From Canna indica (taxonomy: Eukaryota > Streptophyta > Magnoliopsida > Zingiberales > Cannaceae): a stretch of DNA of 64,000 nucleotides. The translations under genes and the position numbers were made by a program. The stretch lies in contig CP136895.1 in the NCBI GenBank assembly GCA_034359265.1, positions 38,210,001 through 38,274,000 on the forward strand, read 5' to 3'. The notes beneath the pieces were generated by a model, which saw only the letters and a program-made list of their open reading frames with translations, did not search any database and was not told the DNA's origin. Shown here in pieces: positions 33,094-44,686 of this stretch (positions are counted from its first letter, which is position 1; each line of letters begins with the position of its first letter).

Positions 33094-33706
33094 CTACTTA
33101 ATTGGAGAAAGTCATCTTGAGTTCTTCTATCCAAGTGAAATTCGCAGGACTGTAAATCTTCCAAATTAATAACTTGGGCGATCATCCATTTTTTGTATCA
33201 GGATATATCACAGAAAAAATACTTGTGGCCAGTCACTTAGCACTCTCTTCTAAAACAAAGGATTCATGAAGCAGGTCAAACACTGCACTGTACATATATG
33301 CTAGAGAGGAAGTATCTACCGTTAAGTCTGTCAATGATTCCTATTCAAGAAATGGATTTGGCATAAATTAAGTACCAATTTGTCAACAAACAGCTATGAA
33401 TTATTAAGAATGATTGACTAGAAGTAGATAAATCATATTATTAGAGAAAATCCTTCCACACCAAGATGATTTTATCCTCAAAGGCTAAACTTTGAGAAAA
33501 ACAGTAGTTATTCTACTTAGTAGATCATCACTTAGTATGAACTTTACTTGGAAAATTTACTGAATGTATTAAAATGTCACACTTTCCCAACCGTAAAAAA
33601 AACTAAAACAAAACAATAATGTCACAGGATTGACTCAACCTAGCTCATCCAGGAACTATCAATAGTTTGGTTAGCATCATCAGATTGGATGCATAAGACT
33701 ATAATT
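33094..33706. other. Non-coding flank of copia D
   Basis: Intron-like or intergenic sequence. A short plus-strand frame (33073-33171, CYLIGESHLEFFYPSEIRR) follows a TTTGCAG but is likely fortuitous. No TE motif. Confidence 0.4.
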
Positions 33707-34041
33707 TGTTGAAACAGCTCCTCAAGCCCAGCAGAATCAGATCTGACACACACAACAGGTGGAAGAAGAGAGTTTACAGAAAGAAGCATAACAATGGATT
33801 GTATTCTCTAAGAAGAAATGGACTCACAGCAATCGAACCTTACAATGATTTAAATGTCCCTATTTAATTATAGTGTTTAGAAACTCCAGAAGCTTCTCGT
33901 ATGACTCTAGTGTATACAGTATACACATCAACATCTATTGTTAAAAACATAACAACCTGTACTCTTATTTATTACATTCAAACATTAAGTAAATGACATC
34001 ATCAGTTAACTAAGTATATGAAGTATTGAATTGCTTCAATA
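33707..34041 (-). repeat. 3' LTR of copia D
   Basis: 335 bp; pairs with 41416-41537 plus 48487-48694 at roughly 92%. The complement of a short polypurine tract, CTCCTCAATTC, follows. Confidence 0.92.
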
Positions 34042-34830
34042 CTCCTCAATTCAGACTACAGATACTCCCAAGCTTTCTCTTAATTTGATGAACTTTTCAA
34101 TTGGTAGTGCCTTTGTGAATATATTTGCTACTTGCTTATGTGTGTTACAGTATTTAACTTCAACGGCTCCAGTGTTGATAAGCTCTCTCAAGTGATGCTT
34201 TGTATTAATGTGCCTTGATCTTGATTGTTGTACAAGATTTCTTGACATGGCTATTGCAGACGAGTTGTCACACCACAAAGTTGTAGCTGAACATTGTTGG
34301 CTTTCTAGTTCCCCAAGAATTCGCCTAAGCCTAACTGTATGGCATGTGGTTGCTGATAAGCCATATATTCGGCTTCAGTAGTAGATAGAGCTACAATGTC
34401 TTCTTTTTTTTAGCACCAACAAACTACAGTTGGTCTAACTTTCAATACATAATCTGTTGTGCTTTTTCTGTCTTCACTACAACCAGCCTAGTCTGCATCA
34501 GCAAACGCGACCAATTCATTACCTTTGTCTCTCAAATACCACAAGCCATGGTTTGGAGTCCCCTTCACATATCTAATTAACTCTTTTAGCTAGAATCAAA
34601 TGACTTGCCATTGGAGCCTTCATGTAATAAGATAGGACTCCAACAACAAACATAATATCTGGCCTGAAATTTGTGAGATACATCAGGCTGCCTATAATTG
34701 ACTGATATTGCTCCCTGTCAACATTTTCTTCTACAGAAGAATCAATGAGTTTGAGATCAGTGGTCATGGAAGTCTTAAGAGGATGTTCAGTCTCTCAAGC
34801 ATGTCTGAAATGTACTTCTTTTGACATACA
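34042..34830 (-). pseudogene. Copia D RNase H and RT end
   Basis: Minus frames read MWCDNSSAIAMSRN, HINTKHHLRELI and NIFTKALPIEKF (34278-34051), the RNase H end. YQSIIGSLMYLTNFRPDI..VGVLSYYM (34767-34573) is the RT-RNase H connection. Between them frameshifts break the domain. Confidence 0.85.
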
Positions 34831-35190
34831 CTATATATAGCCTTCTTCATTCTTGTTAATCTCAAACTCAAGAAAGTATTTGATCTCTCCCAAATCAGTC
34901 ATCTCAAAGTTGTCAAACATATTATATTTGAAGCTTTGAACAATACTTTCACAGCTACATGTTATCAGTAAGTCATCCACATAGAGACATGCAAATAACA
35001 AGTCATCAGAATTCTTCAAAGTATACAATGTATGATCATTCATACTCCTACTAAACCCTTGATCAATAAAGTATTGATCAATTTTCTGGTACCATGCCCG
35101 TGGGGCTTGTCTCAATCCATACAGTGCTTTCTTTAGCTTGTATACTTTATTCTCATGTCCAAGCTTCACAAAACCTTTTGGTTGACACAC
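34831..35190 (-). pseudogene. Copia D reverse transcriptase, C-terminal part
   Basis: Open minus frame: CQPKGFVKLGHENKVYKLKK, LYGLRQAPRAWYQKID, catalytic LYVDDLLITC, and DLGEIKYFLEFEI. Continues at 36334 across the inserted element; joining gives REVYVCQP. Confidence 0.92.
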
Positions 35191-35193
35191 ATA

Positions 35194-36330
35194 GGGTTCG
35201 TTCGTTTCACAAACAGTTTAGTACATAACATACTAGCTAGTCAATACTGTATAAAGTTGTACAAGACAACATAACAAATAGTCTCATGTTCGTTTTGCAC
35301 GGTAGTGGACATCAAATTTAGTACTATCTTGCGTTTTCTTTGTATTATCACAACACATGATAAGACAATTTGACAAAAATACCCTTTGTACTATTTCTTT
35401 TTCATTTCATCATATAAAACATACTAGACAATATTATATATTGTTATAATAAAATATTCATTTTAATTAACATAACGATTATAAATCTAATTAATATGTT
35501 TTATTACAATTATATCACAAGTAGATTAATTAACTAACATGTTGCGACATGGAGGCCCCGGCGTCGTCGACGACGTAGTCACACCGCCTCCCATACTGAG
35601 TATACATACTAATATAGTGAGTATACCTGACTGCATAGAAAGTATACATGATCATAATATTTTATTTGACTAAAGATCAATTTTCGATCCAAATATACTC
35701 TCGATAAATAGAGATATATCTCATTTGAATATATTATATTTTAATTCAAATATACTCTTCCTAAATATAGATACATACTCGATTTCTATCAAAATATACT
35801 CTATTTGAGTCTAAATATACTCTCTTTTAATCCAAATATTTAATCTAAATATGGATATATACCCAGTTTCTACCAAATTATACAATATTTGAGTCCAAAT
35901 ATACTTTTTCTAAATATAGATATATACTCAATTTCTATCAAATATTTTTTTTTAAATCTAAATATACTTTCTTTTGATTCAAATATACTCTCTTTATATA
36001 TATATACACTCATTTTTATCAAAATATACTCTCTTTTAATCCAAATATATTATCTTTAAATATAAATATATTCATTTTTGGAAAATTGGACATTCTTGAA
36101 AAAAATTTACATATATTGAAAATATGAACAAGGCTATTGTTGTCATTTTCAACCTTGTACCAAAGTAACAAACCCTTGTTACTCCAAATTAGAGTAACAA
36201 GAAAATGAGCATGGTGTACTGTCCTGAGACATCATTCTTATCCTGTCCATGGTACGTTTTCGCAAACGAACATGGAATAACTTGTATTGTCTAGTGTTGT
36301 ACCTTAAAATTATGTGAAATGAACGGACCC
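35194..36330. mobile_element. Harbinger-like non-autonomous element in copia D RT
   Basis: The 1137-bp element has inverted termini GGGTTCGTTCGTTTCAC and, on the other strand, GGGTCCGTTCATTTCAC. ATA is on both sides (35191-35193 and 36331-36333). Inner words GTTCGTTTTGC and GCAAACGAAC near each end extend the inverted symmetry. The centre (about 35680-36080) repeats AATCCAAATATACTCT-like units. No transposase. The 3-bp ATA duplication is unlike the usual TTA/TAA. Confidence 0.75.
35680..36080. repeat. Degenerate AT-rich minisatellite
   Basis: Units of roughly 20-90 bp built on CAAATATACTCTCTTT and ATATATACTC recur many times in one orientation inside the Harbinger-like element. Confidence 0.65.
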
Positions 36331-36333
36331 ATA

Positions 36334-36716
36334 GACTTCTCTAGCTAAATCACCATTCAGAAATGCTGATTTCACATCAAGCTAAAAAATTTTCCACTCC
36401 CGATATGCTGCCAATACAATCAGTATTCTTATGGTTTCAATCCGAGCAACATGTGCAAATATTTCTTGGAAGTCTACTCCTTCGACTTGCATAAACCCCT
36501 TTGCTACTAACCTAGCCTTATATTTCTGTAAGGTACCAGCTGCATTGTATATAATTTGACCTTATATATCCATTTCAGGCCCACTGGTTTTTTACCTCCA
36601 AGCAAGTTAACAAGTTCTCGAGACTTGTGATGCTCTATTGATTTGAGCTCTTCGTACATAGCTTTATTCCAGTTATCATTCTTGCTTGCTTCATTGTAAT
36701 TGTGAGGTTCACTCAC
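36334..36716 (-). pseudogene. Copia D reverse transcriptase, N-terminal part
   Basis: The minus strand reads NYNEASKNDNWNKAMYEEL, PVGLKWIYKVK and, after frame changes, KGFMQVEGVDFQE and HVARIETIRILI, the first blocks of copia RT. It ends at the inserted element. Confidence 0.82.
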
Positions 36717-37119
36717 TCGAGCTGAATTACACTGTTGGGTATGTTCATAAATCTCAGCTAATCTTCAAAATTTCTTCGGTGATGGTGTCTCATCTTCACC
36801 CAAGTTTGGTTCTTCATTTTCATTGCTATAAGTAATTAAGTTCTGCATTTACTTCATGTTCTCCCTCTTCTATGCCAGCTGGTCTTTCTTCTTCCTCCTC
36901 ATACATGACAACAATTAATTTGCTCTTCTTCGTCCTCATACGTTCATGTTACCTACTGTTTCTTTCTCTGCCTTCCAGTTCCATGTTTCCATTTCATCAA
37001 CAACGACATCTCGACTAATGATGATGGTCATAGTCTCGGATTGAACAAGCGATAAGCTTTAGACTCAGTGCAATACCCCAAAAATATACACTTGACACTC
37101 TTGTCATCCAACTTCCTCA
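36717..37119 (-). pseudogene. Copia D linker and integrase tail
   Basis: Minus-strand blocks KLDDKSVKCIFLGYCTESKA (near 37060-37115) and RDVVVDEMETWNW (near 36980-37020) are the integrase C-terminal GKG-type tail and linker. Frameshifted downstream. Confidence 0.75.
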
Positions 37120-37429
37120 GTTGTTGTTAGGGGTGGTAATTTTATTCGCATCCTCCAACTAAAAACCGCATCCGATCCATATCTGCAAGTAAAAATAGAT
37201 ATGGATACAGATACAGATCTAAAAAATTCATATCAACGCGGATACGGTGCGGATACAAATATGACTGTGGATCTGCACCGTATCCACACCGCCTATCTGC
37301 CTTATTTAAATTTCTATTTTGCCCATATATATAATTAACATATATAAGGGGCTAAGGGCACTATGGTAAATTTATGTCAAATATATACAAAGTATAAAAC
37401 ATTTTGTCTTTGCCCTAAATCTGATACGG

Positions 37430-37720
37430 TTCCTCTCCTCAAGTTCGACGCCTCTTTTCTCTACACGGTGAGCCGTGATCTGTCGATCTCTTTCTCCTCA
37501 CCGCCTGTCCGCCGGTGGTAAGCTGCCGGCTCTTCTTCTTCTCACCTTCAGGTCATCTTCTCACCGCCAGCTTTTCTTCTTCTCAGCTCGAGCCGTCGCC
37601 TTGCATTTCTCGCAATCCGCCTCCAACTCCAACTCCGATCGAATGTTAAATCCTCCAAAGCAGAGCCTGAATCCCATAATCCACCTCCCTGCTCACATGT
37701 AAGTTAACTATATATATATA
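37430..37720 (+). other. GC-rich exon-like segment within the hAT-like element
   Basis: A pyrimidine-rich, GC-elevated stretch opens a 75-codon frame (37475-37702) that ends at a GTAAGT-like donor. It resembles a plant 5' UTR or first exon. No domain recognised. It could be the leader of a lost transposase or a captured host fragment. Confidence 0.35.
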
Positions 37721-38569
37721 TTTCTTTTGTTCTTTCTTTTCAGTGTTCTTTCAATTTCTGAGTGAATTCTTTTCGGTGTTCTTTTGGTCCTCCACATTAT
37801 TCTACTTTAACAAAAATGATTCGTTTTCATAGTTCACATAACTGATCCATCTCCTTATGAATAAAGGTGGCATCTCATGGACTTGATCGGTGTTCTGAAG
37901 TGCTTCGACAAACAACTATTGGTCTAAATGGTCTCGAGTAGGAGTGCCTAAGAGGTATACTTGACATCAACCTGCAGATCTTTTTCTTTGTTGCTATCAG
38001 TTAGTCACACTCGTTGCCAACCTTGTATTTATGAAATATTTTTCCAGCTAACTGCACCAATGTTAAGTTGTAAATATAGTTGTGCTCTCTGTTTGGCTAT
38101 AAGGGTCTGTTTGTATTAGTAGAAGCTAATTATTTTGCTGCACGAGAATACACGTATTAACAATACCATTGTTTTATAGTCAAATTTATGGTTCTTGTGC
38201 TCTATTGCTTGAGTAGTTAATTTCTCAAAAGTTGTATACTTGTATGACCATCTCACATAATTTATATACATACTCAATGAGTTGAGGTGGTTAATAGCAT
38301 TCTTTATAATGCAATTTTTTTCGTGCATCTGAGTTTTTTTCGTGCAATCTTTATAATATGTTTATTCATTAGTTTATTCATTCTTTTAGTTTATATTATG
38401 ATTAGTTCTTTTATATCATTTATTTGTTTTCATATAGGTTCTACTTCAAATGTTGCCGAAGTGTTTGAAGAAATAGAAGAGGACGGATGAATCTTACATT
38501 TTGGTAATTGTATATATAATTTTTGTTGAATTATATCATTTAAATATGTGTTATAAATTTGGGTTTTGT

Positions 38570-38780
38570 TTCTAATTTGTAGGATTGAAGAACATGAAGA
38601 ACAACGAAGAACATAATTGTGTGAGAACTTTGGAAGAAATAATAATGTTTTAATTTGATTTAAATAATATATTTGAGTTTTATTTCTAATTTCTAGGATT
38701 GAAGAACAAATGAAGAACATGTTGGTGTGAGAATTTTGGAAGAAATAATTATGTTTGCAATTTGATTTTAAACAATATCA
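38570..38780. repeat. Tandem duplication, about 115 bp x 2
   Basis: Two successive copies share TTTCTAATTT.TAGGATTGAAGAACA and GTGTGAGAA.TTTGGAAGAAATAAT.ATGTTT, separated by small indels, inside the hAT-like element. Confidence 0.75.
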
Positions 38781-39305
38781 TTTCATGTAATAGTGATGGA
38801 ATATTGTTGTTTTCTTAAATTATGGATTGTTGAATATTGTTGTTTTGTTAAATTATGGTTGATGGTGGTTAAATTATAAATTGTGGTTGATTAGTTGAAT
38901 TGTCTTTTTTTTGGATTGATATGATATTTTAATTGAGTATGAATTTTATGGTTGATGGTGTTTTGAAGTAGATGAATTCCATATGATGTTTTATGGTTGA
39001 TGGTGGTTAAATTATAAATTATAATAGTAGATGAATTTTGAAGTATATTATATACTTGTTTTGGATCAATGAATTGATAATTTATTAATTTTTTAATTAA
39101 ATATATTATTTTAATATTTTTAAATACGTGCGAATACGGATGCGGTGCGGATATTCGTATTTGAAGCGGTGCGGATATGGATATCCATATTCATATTCGT
39201 AGCGGATACGGTGCGGATACGGATGTGCGGATATGGGGTGTGGTGCGAATGCGGATAATGCAGTACCCGCACCGTATCCGATCCGTTGCGAGCCCTAGTT
39301 GTTGT

Positions 39306-40070
39306 GGAACATGTGTGAATGCAACTCTTCCAGTTTAAGCTGCCTCTGCTCATAAGTTTTTAGGAACATCCTTTGCCTTCAACATGCACCTTACCATCTC
39401 AATTGCTGTTCTATTCTTCCTTTCCGCAACTCCATTTTGTTGCTGGGAATAGCTTGCAATAAGTTCTATGTGAACACCTAAATCTTTACAAAATTCATTA
39501 AACTTTGAACTTAAGTATTCGCCTCCCCTGTCAATTCTCAAAGTTTTAATTTGAGAGTCAAATTCAGCTTCTACTCTTACTTTGAAGTTTTTAAACAGTT
39601 TGAATGCCTCTAACTTCTGTCTAAGAAAGCTGATCCAAACAAATATGCTATAATCATCAATGAACAACATAAAGTATTTGTATCCACTTGGTGACTCCTC
39701 TTGCATAGGTCCACAAATGTCTGAGTGAACAAGCTGAAGAGGTTTTGAAGCTCTGATATCTGATTTATTTGGAAAAGGAAGTCTGTGCATCTTCCTTAAG
39801 GCACATCCACCACACATTTTGGCTTGTGAATTTTTCAATTTTGGCAATCCACGAACCATGCTCTTGGAGCTCATCTTCCTCAAGTAATCATAATTTGTAT
39901 GCTCCATTCGATAGTGCTAAAGTAAGTCATCATCAGCTACCCCTGCCCTCAATGCATACCCAGTTGTGTGTGGATCGAAGCTAAACAGATTATTATGTGC
40001 TATCGGTACTTGCATCATCTTGACTTCTTTGGTTTTATCAGTGTACACATTGCAATTGTTGCCTTCAAAC
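39306..40070 (-). pseudogene. Copia D integrase core and pre-integrase domain
   Basis: The open minus frame 39907-39350 contains CGGCALRKMHRLPFP, the zinc-binding tail. LFIDDYSIFVWISFL, LRIDRGGEYLS and NGVAERKNRT follow, giving all three catalytic acidic residues. Upstream (40070-39908) the pre-integrase block is frameshifted and includes LDPHTTGYALRAGV. Confidence 0.9.
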
Positions 40071-40189
40071 TGTTAAAGTCCCACATTGCTTGAGGTTGTA
40101 GTCTAGATGGTCTTTAAATAGATTGGGTAATCCTCCCCCTTTGAGCTAGCTTTTGGGGTGGAGTTATGTCCAAGTCTGATTTTCTAACA
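40071..40189. repeat. TRIM-like solo LTR
   Basis: The 119-bp sequence begins TGTTAAAGTCCCACATTG and ends TTTTCTAACA. It is flanked by an exact 5-bp duplication CAAAC (40066-40070 and 40190-40194). The start is typical of small plant TRIM LTRs. It splits copia D between protease and pre-integrase. Confidence 0.88.
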
Positions 40190-40194
40190 CAAAC

Positions 40195-41399
40195 ACCAAA
40201 GCAAAACCTTCTCTCATCAATTGGCCAACTCTCAACAAGTTTGAGTCAAGTTCTCGTACATACAACACATTTCGTATCAATTTATCATTGCTTTGATTAA
40301 GTCTTAAATGACCTTTGCCTTTTGCCAGCTTCACTGAACCATCCACAAACTTAACTTCTGAAACATAGTTCCTATCAAGATTGATGAAGTGATTTAACTA
40401 TGTTGACATGTGGTTGCTGCAACCACTATCAATATACCATTTCCCCTCTTGATGATTGATTCCAACCATCAAAACTACTTCATCCTCTTGGTCATCTTTC
40501 TCTTTAGCCATGTGATTCATGTGCTTTGCCTTTATTTTGCAGAATCTCTCAATGTGGCCAAACCTCTTACGTAGTAGCATTGAATTTTTATGAAGTTTTG
40601 ATTCTTGGATCTTATATAAGCTGGTGATATTTGACTTCGAATATCAACTTCATCTTCATCAGATTCTTCGCTCGACTCAACAGTCTGTTTACTTTTCCCT
40701 TTTGACCTATAGTTTTCATTTATGTTCCATGTCCCTTTCCCTTTGATTACTACTGCTTTTGATTTCAGCGCTCTCTCCTCCCTTCGTTCTTCGTGTCTTT
40801 TGATTCGATCTTCATGTGACAACAACGATCCCATGAACTCGTTAGTTGTCATCTCTTCAATATCATTACCCTCTTCGATTGTTGTAGCAATATGGTCGTA
40901 CTTATCAGATAGGCTCCTCATAATATTCTTAACAATTTTGTGTTTAGGAACTTCTTCACCATACTGCATCAACTGATTTGCTAGTTCCAGAACCCTAGCA
41001 ACATATGTGATCACGTCTTCTTCATCTCTCGTAAAACACTCTTCAAATCTTCTCCTCATTGTTTGCATCTTAATGTTTTTAACTTTAGTTGTACCTTGAT
41101 AAGCATTCATCAGGAGATTCTATGCTGATTTCGCTGTCGTGGCCCTTGAAAAACACTTAAAAACCTTTTGATCTATTACTTGTTGAATGAAACTCAATGC
41201 CTTAGCATATTTCTTTCTTATATCTCTCAACACACCTACTGTCATATCCTCCTCGGCATACCCATTACACACAATTTCCCATAGATCTTGAGAAACAAAA
41301 ATGTCTGCATCATAATGGACCAATCTTCATACTCGACAGCATCGAAGTATGGAATAAAGGGACTGACCTGATTTGAGACTGCCATTCTGAGCTAAAAGA
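40195..41399 (-). pseudogene. Copia D gag, zinc knuckle and protease
   Basis: Minus frames read gag (41323-41120: LWEIVCNGYAEED..; 41110-40532: QTMRRRFEECFTRDEEDVIT and VARVLELANQLMQYGEE, LLSHEDRIKRHEERREER). These are followed by IQCYYVRRFGHIERFC, a CCHC knuckle whose second cysteine reads tyrosine, and protease KWYIDSGCSNHMST. Protease continues at 40346-40164 (VKFVDGSVKLAKGKGHLRL). Several stops and frame changes. Confidence 0.87.
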
Positions 41400-41415
41400 T
41401 AGTTCTGATACCAAT

Positions 41416-41537
41416 TGTTGAAATAGCTCCTCAAGCCTAGCAGGATCAGATCTGACACACATACAGTAGGTGGAAGAAGAGAGTTTACAAAAGAAGCAGA
41501 ACAATGGATTGTATTCTCTGAGAAGAAATGGACTCAC
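41416..41537 (-). repeat. 5' LTR of copia D, left part
   Basis: Starts TGTTGAAATAGCTCC. The complement of a Met-tRNA-type primer site (TTCTGATACCAATT) lies just left of it at 41402-41415. The LTR is interrupted by copia E and resumes at 48487. Confidence 0.9.
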
Positions 41538-42019
41538 TGTTAGAATATTTTTTAAATATTCTATATTTTTATTTTTCATATGTGGGCTACAATCAATTGT
41601 AATATTTTGATTTAATAAAAGCGGATTTAATCTTATGATCCAATATTAAGATGCCTATTATTAGCTCATGTGATCTTGATCCATGTGATTCGAGCTTGAA
41701 ACACTTAACCATGATTGGTGTGATTAATCACGTGTAGGCCTGATTAATGAAGCATGTGATGGACGGGCCCATTTAATCAATTATAAATAGAGGCTAGGTC
41801 CCCTCTACACACCATGTTGGAAAACCCTAGCTCATAGTTGTTTTCCCCACCAAAAGCAGAGCGTTTGAGAAGGTGTTGTGGAGGAAGACCCGGCTTTCCT
41901 TGGAGATCCAGAAGTTTATTCCGCTGCAAATATGTCGTCATCAAGTAAGATCTTATCTTGCTAATTTATTTACGACATTCTTAAATTCATGAAATATTTG
42001 ATTGAAGATTTGTCTTACA
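41538..42019 (+). repeat. 5' LTR of copia E
   Basis: Starts TGTTAGAATATTTTTT and ends TTTGTCTTACA. A TATAAATAG box is at about 41780. Followed by TTGGTATCAGAGCC, with an exact initiator-Met primer site at 42022-42033. Confidence 0.95.
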
Positions 42020-42033
42020 ATTGGTATCAGAGC

Positions 42034-43286
42034 CATCTTTTCATGAATTTAAGAATTAGTTTTCCTTTTATGATGATGTTTCTCTGTTATGGTAATTTTG
42101 GGTGATTTTAATATGATGAATAATGTATTTAAATTTTGATTCATCATGTTTGTATATTGAAATCGCTTGTTCTGTCCGAATCAATTTATTATCCTTCGGA
42201 TATTATATATTTCCTGGTGAATCGTGATTTTATCCGCTGGCACTTTTTCCTTCATCTTTTGTGTAATTTTATTACCCGCTGATCTTTATTGAAAAACACG
42301 ATTTAATATTTAATTGATCTACATGTAAAGAGATTTATTACCTCTCTTTTTTGCCGCATCAACTTTTTTTTTTCGCCTCGGCAATCGCGTCGCGGCAGGT
42401 TGCTTTTTCACCTCGGCACGACGCCCGACTACCAGCAGGCGGCGCCCACATCAGCATTGCCCTATCGGGCAGGCCGCCTGTTTGCGTTGCCGCCTATTTG
42501 AGTTTTTCATGCTATAATGATTCAAATTTTGAATATTTTGAATGTCAATATATACATTTATTCATGCTTCAATTGGTTTGATTTATGTATTATTGTTGCA
42601 ATTAAATTCTATGGTTTGATTATAATTCATGTTATATTTTTGCATAATTATTTATTTTTTGTTTATGCAAATTTCATATATGTCAATTTATTGCTGTAAA
42701 TTATGTTGTCTTTTATGAAACCTCAAACCTAATATTGTGACAATTAGGTACAAAGATTGACATAATTTATAACTATATAAACATAAATGATTTAGAGAAT
42801 ACTTAAAAATATAGATTCATAATAGTTGAGGTATTTTAATTTTATACCAATTTTGCACTATAGTATGAATTAAAATCATTAACATAAAGGGCATAATATT
42901 GATTCCTGATGAGGTTTTTCACTGGTTATTATTTGTAATTATCACCAAAGTGGGATTAGTTATAATGACTGGTGTATTTTCTTATCATGTGAGGAAAATT
43001 GAAAATTAATTCATTCAATAGTTTTTCCCAAAGGTGGATTATTGTGTGTTTTAATTGGAGGTCTTGTTAAATGGAGTTATTAGAGTGTGCATTGGTCTAG
43101 AGATCTGTCTGCCCAAAGGTGATAGATTTTTGAAAATCAGTGTATTCTCATACTTGAACTCACTGAGGCTTTATTTTGTGATTGCATGTTTTGCCCAAAG
43201 GTGAATATGTAATATTTGTTTAGCATCAGTTTCAATTATATTAGATGCCCTATAATTTAATCTAATGTATTCAAATTATTTGTCTC
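42034..43286 (+). other. Copia E leader
   Basis: A 1.25-kb AT-rich leader with one GC-rich island (about 42350-42500) and a repeated GCCCAAAGGTG word (43030, 43113, 43193). No convincing frame. A pyrimidine-rich stretch ending TTTGTCTCAG at about 43287 could be a splice acceptor just before gag. Confidence 0.5.
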
Positions 43287-44175
43287 AGTTACTTTTAGCG
43301 TCAACAACTACAATGCCTCAATTGAAATGCTGACTGGTTCAAATTTTAAGAAGTGGAAACACGACATAGAATTCTCTCTAGGCATGACTGATCTTGACAT
43401 GACTATTTATGAAGACAAGCTGGTGATTCCTGAAGGTCAACCCGTCACTCCTGAACAAAAAGACCTATTAGCTAAGTGGGAGAGATCCAACAGATTAAGC
43501 TTGCTTGCTATTAAAAGGACTGTTCCTGAACATTTAATGAGTGGATTGTCTGATACTGCAAATGCCAAAGAGTTCCTTAATGCTATTGGAAAAAGATTTC
43601 AAGTGGCTGATAATGCTGAGTTTGTATATCTAATAAAAGAATTGACGACTATGGTTTATGATAACGTTGGGGGTGTAAGAGAGTTCTTTCTGAAAATGGT
43701 TATGCTTCAAACCCAGCTTAGAGCCTTGAAAGTTGAACTAGATGACTCCCTCTTTCTTGTTCCTCATGCCCTGAATTCCCTTCCTGCTGAGTTCAGTCAA
43801 ATTAAGACTGCCTATATTACCCAGAATGAAAAATGGACTCTGAATGATCTCATCACTAAATGTGTTGCTGAGGAAGAAAAACTTAAGAAAGAAAAGAGTG
43901 ATCTAGCCCTTCTAACTGTTCATCCTAAACCCCATTATGACAAGCCTCATAAGAAATTTAAGCATTTCTCACCTGCTGCTCCAAAGAAATCTCATAAAGG
44001 ACAAGGTAGTGGTCAGAATAACCCCAATGAAGGTCCTAAGCCTGCTCCTACTAAGAAATCTATCAGATGTCTCTTTTGCAAAAAGAAAGGACACAAAAGG
44101 TTTGAATGTACAAAATTTAAGGCCTGGTTAGAAAAGAAGCAAAAAGCTAAAGGTAACCCCTTAGCCCTTGTTTGA
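43287..44175 (+). CDS. Copia E gag
   Basis: The frame is uninterrupted from before the first ATG (43327) to a TGA at 44173. It reads LTGSNFKKWKHDIEFSLGM, LLAKWERSNRLSLLAIKR, AKEFLNAIGKRFQ and LNSLPAEFSQIKTAY, followed by a lysine-rich region and the CCHC knuckle CLFCKKKGHKRFEC. This is complete copia gag, the particle-forming nucleic-acid-binding protein. The terminal TGA lies where pol usually continues (CFESN), so it probably is a mutated polyprotein rather than a true end. The start may be upstream, near 43287, if the leader is spliced. Confidence 0.88.
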
Positions 44176-44686
44176 TTCGAGTCTAATCTAGTTGATGTCC
44201 CTATTAATTATTGATGGTTTGATAGCGGGTCCACAACCCATGTTGCTATTTCTATGCAGGCTTTTGCAAATCTGAGGAAACCAAGTCTGAGGCAAAGCAA
44301 ACTAAGAGAAGGAAATGATCTTGAAGTGATCGTGGAGTCCGTAGGAGATGTTAGATTATTTTTAGAGTCAGGATTTGAACTTGTTCTGAAGGACACCTTA
44401 TATGTACCTTCATTTAGAAGAAATTTGATTTTTGTTTCTTGTTTAGATAAACTTGGATTTCATTTTAGTTTTGGAAATGGCAATATGAATTTTATTTTGA
44501 ATTCTCAAATTATTGGAAGTGGACCTTTGTTCAATGGTTTATATATGTTGTCCATCTACATCTTTAAACATTGAAAATAAAGTTGCTAAAAAATCAAGGA
44601 TCATAGATAAGTCTTTTCTTTTGTGGCATAAGCGTTGAGGTCATATTTTTTAAAAAAGAATTGAAAGACTTGTTAAAATTGACATT
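44176..44686 (+). pseudogene. Copia E protease and pre-integrase
   Basis: After the TGA the translation continues in a shifted frame: WFDSGSTTHVAISMQAFANL (44215-44275, the protease active-site DSG), LKDTLYVPSFRRNLIFVSCL, and FGNGNMNFILNSQ. A TGA at 44572 and broken residues (LLWHKR..GHI near 44615) precede integrase. The pre-integrase block is degraded. Confidence 0.85.

Larger units (their letters stand above)
37128..39297. mobile_element. hAT-like non-autonomous element in copia D
   Basis: Bounded by an exact 8-bp duplication GTTGTTGT (37120-37127 and 39298-39305), the hallmark of hAT insertion. Termini are TAGGGGTGG and CGAGCCCTA. Subterminal regions are filled with GCGGATACGG / GGATATGG words in both orientations. 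The interior holds a GC-rich, exon-like piece (about 37430-37700) and a short frame ending SNVAEVFEEIEEDG near 38440-38490. I find no transposase catalytic or dimerisation domain. Confidence 0.85.

Noticed and set aside
33073..33171. Plus-strand frame CYLIGESHLEFFYPSEIRR after TTTGCAG, possible exon
   Set aside because: Only 33 codons, overlaps the stronger minus-strand frame at 32662-33093, and lacks a donor.
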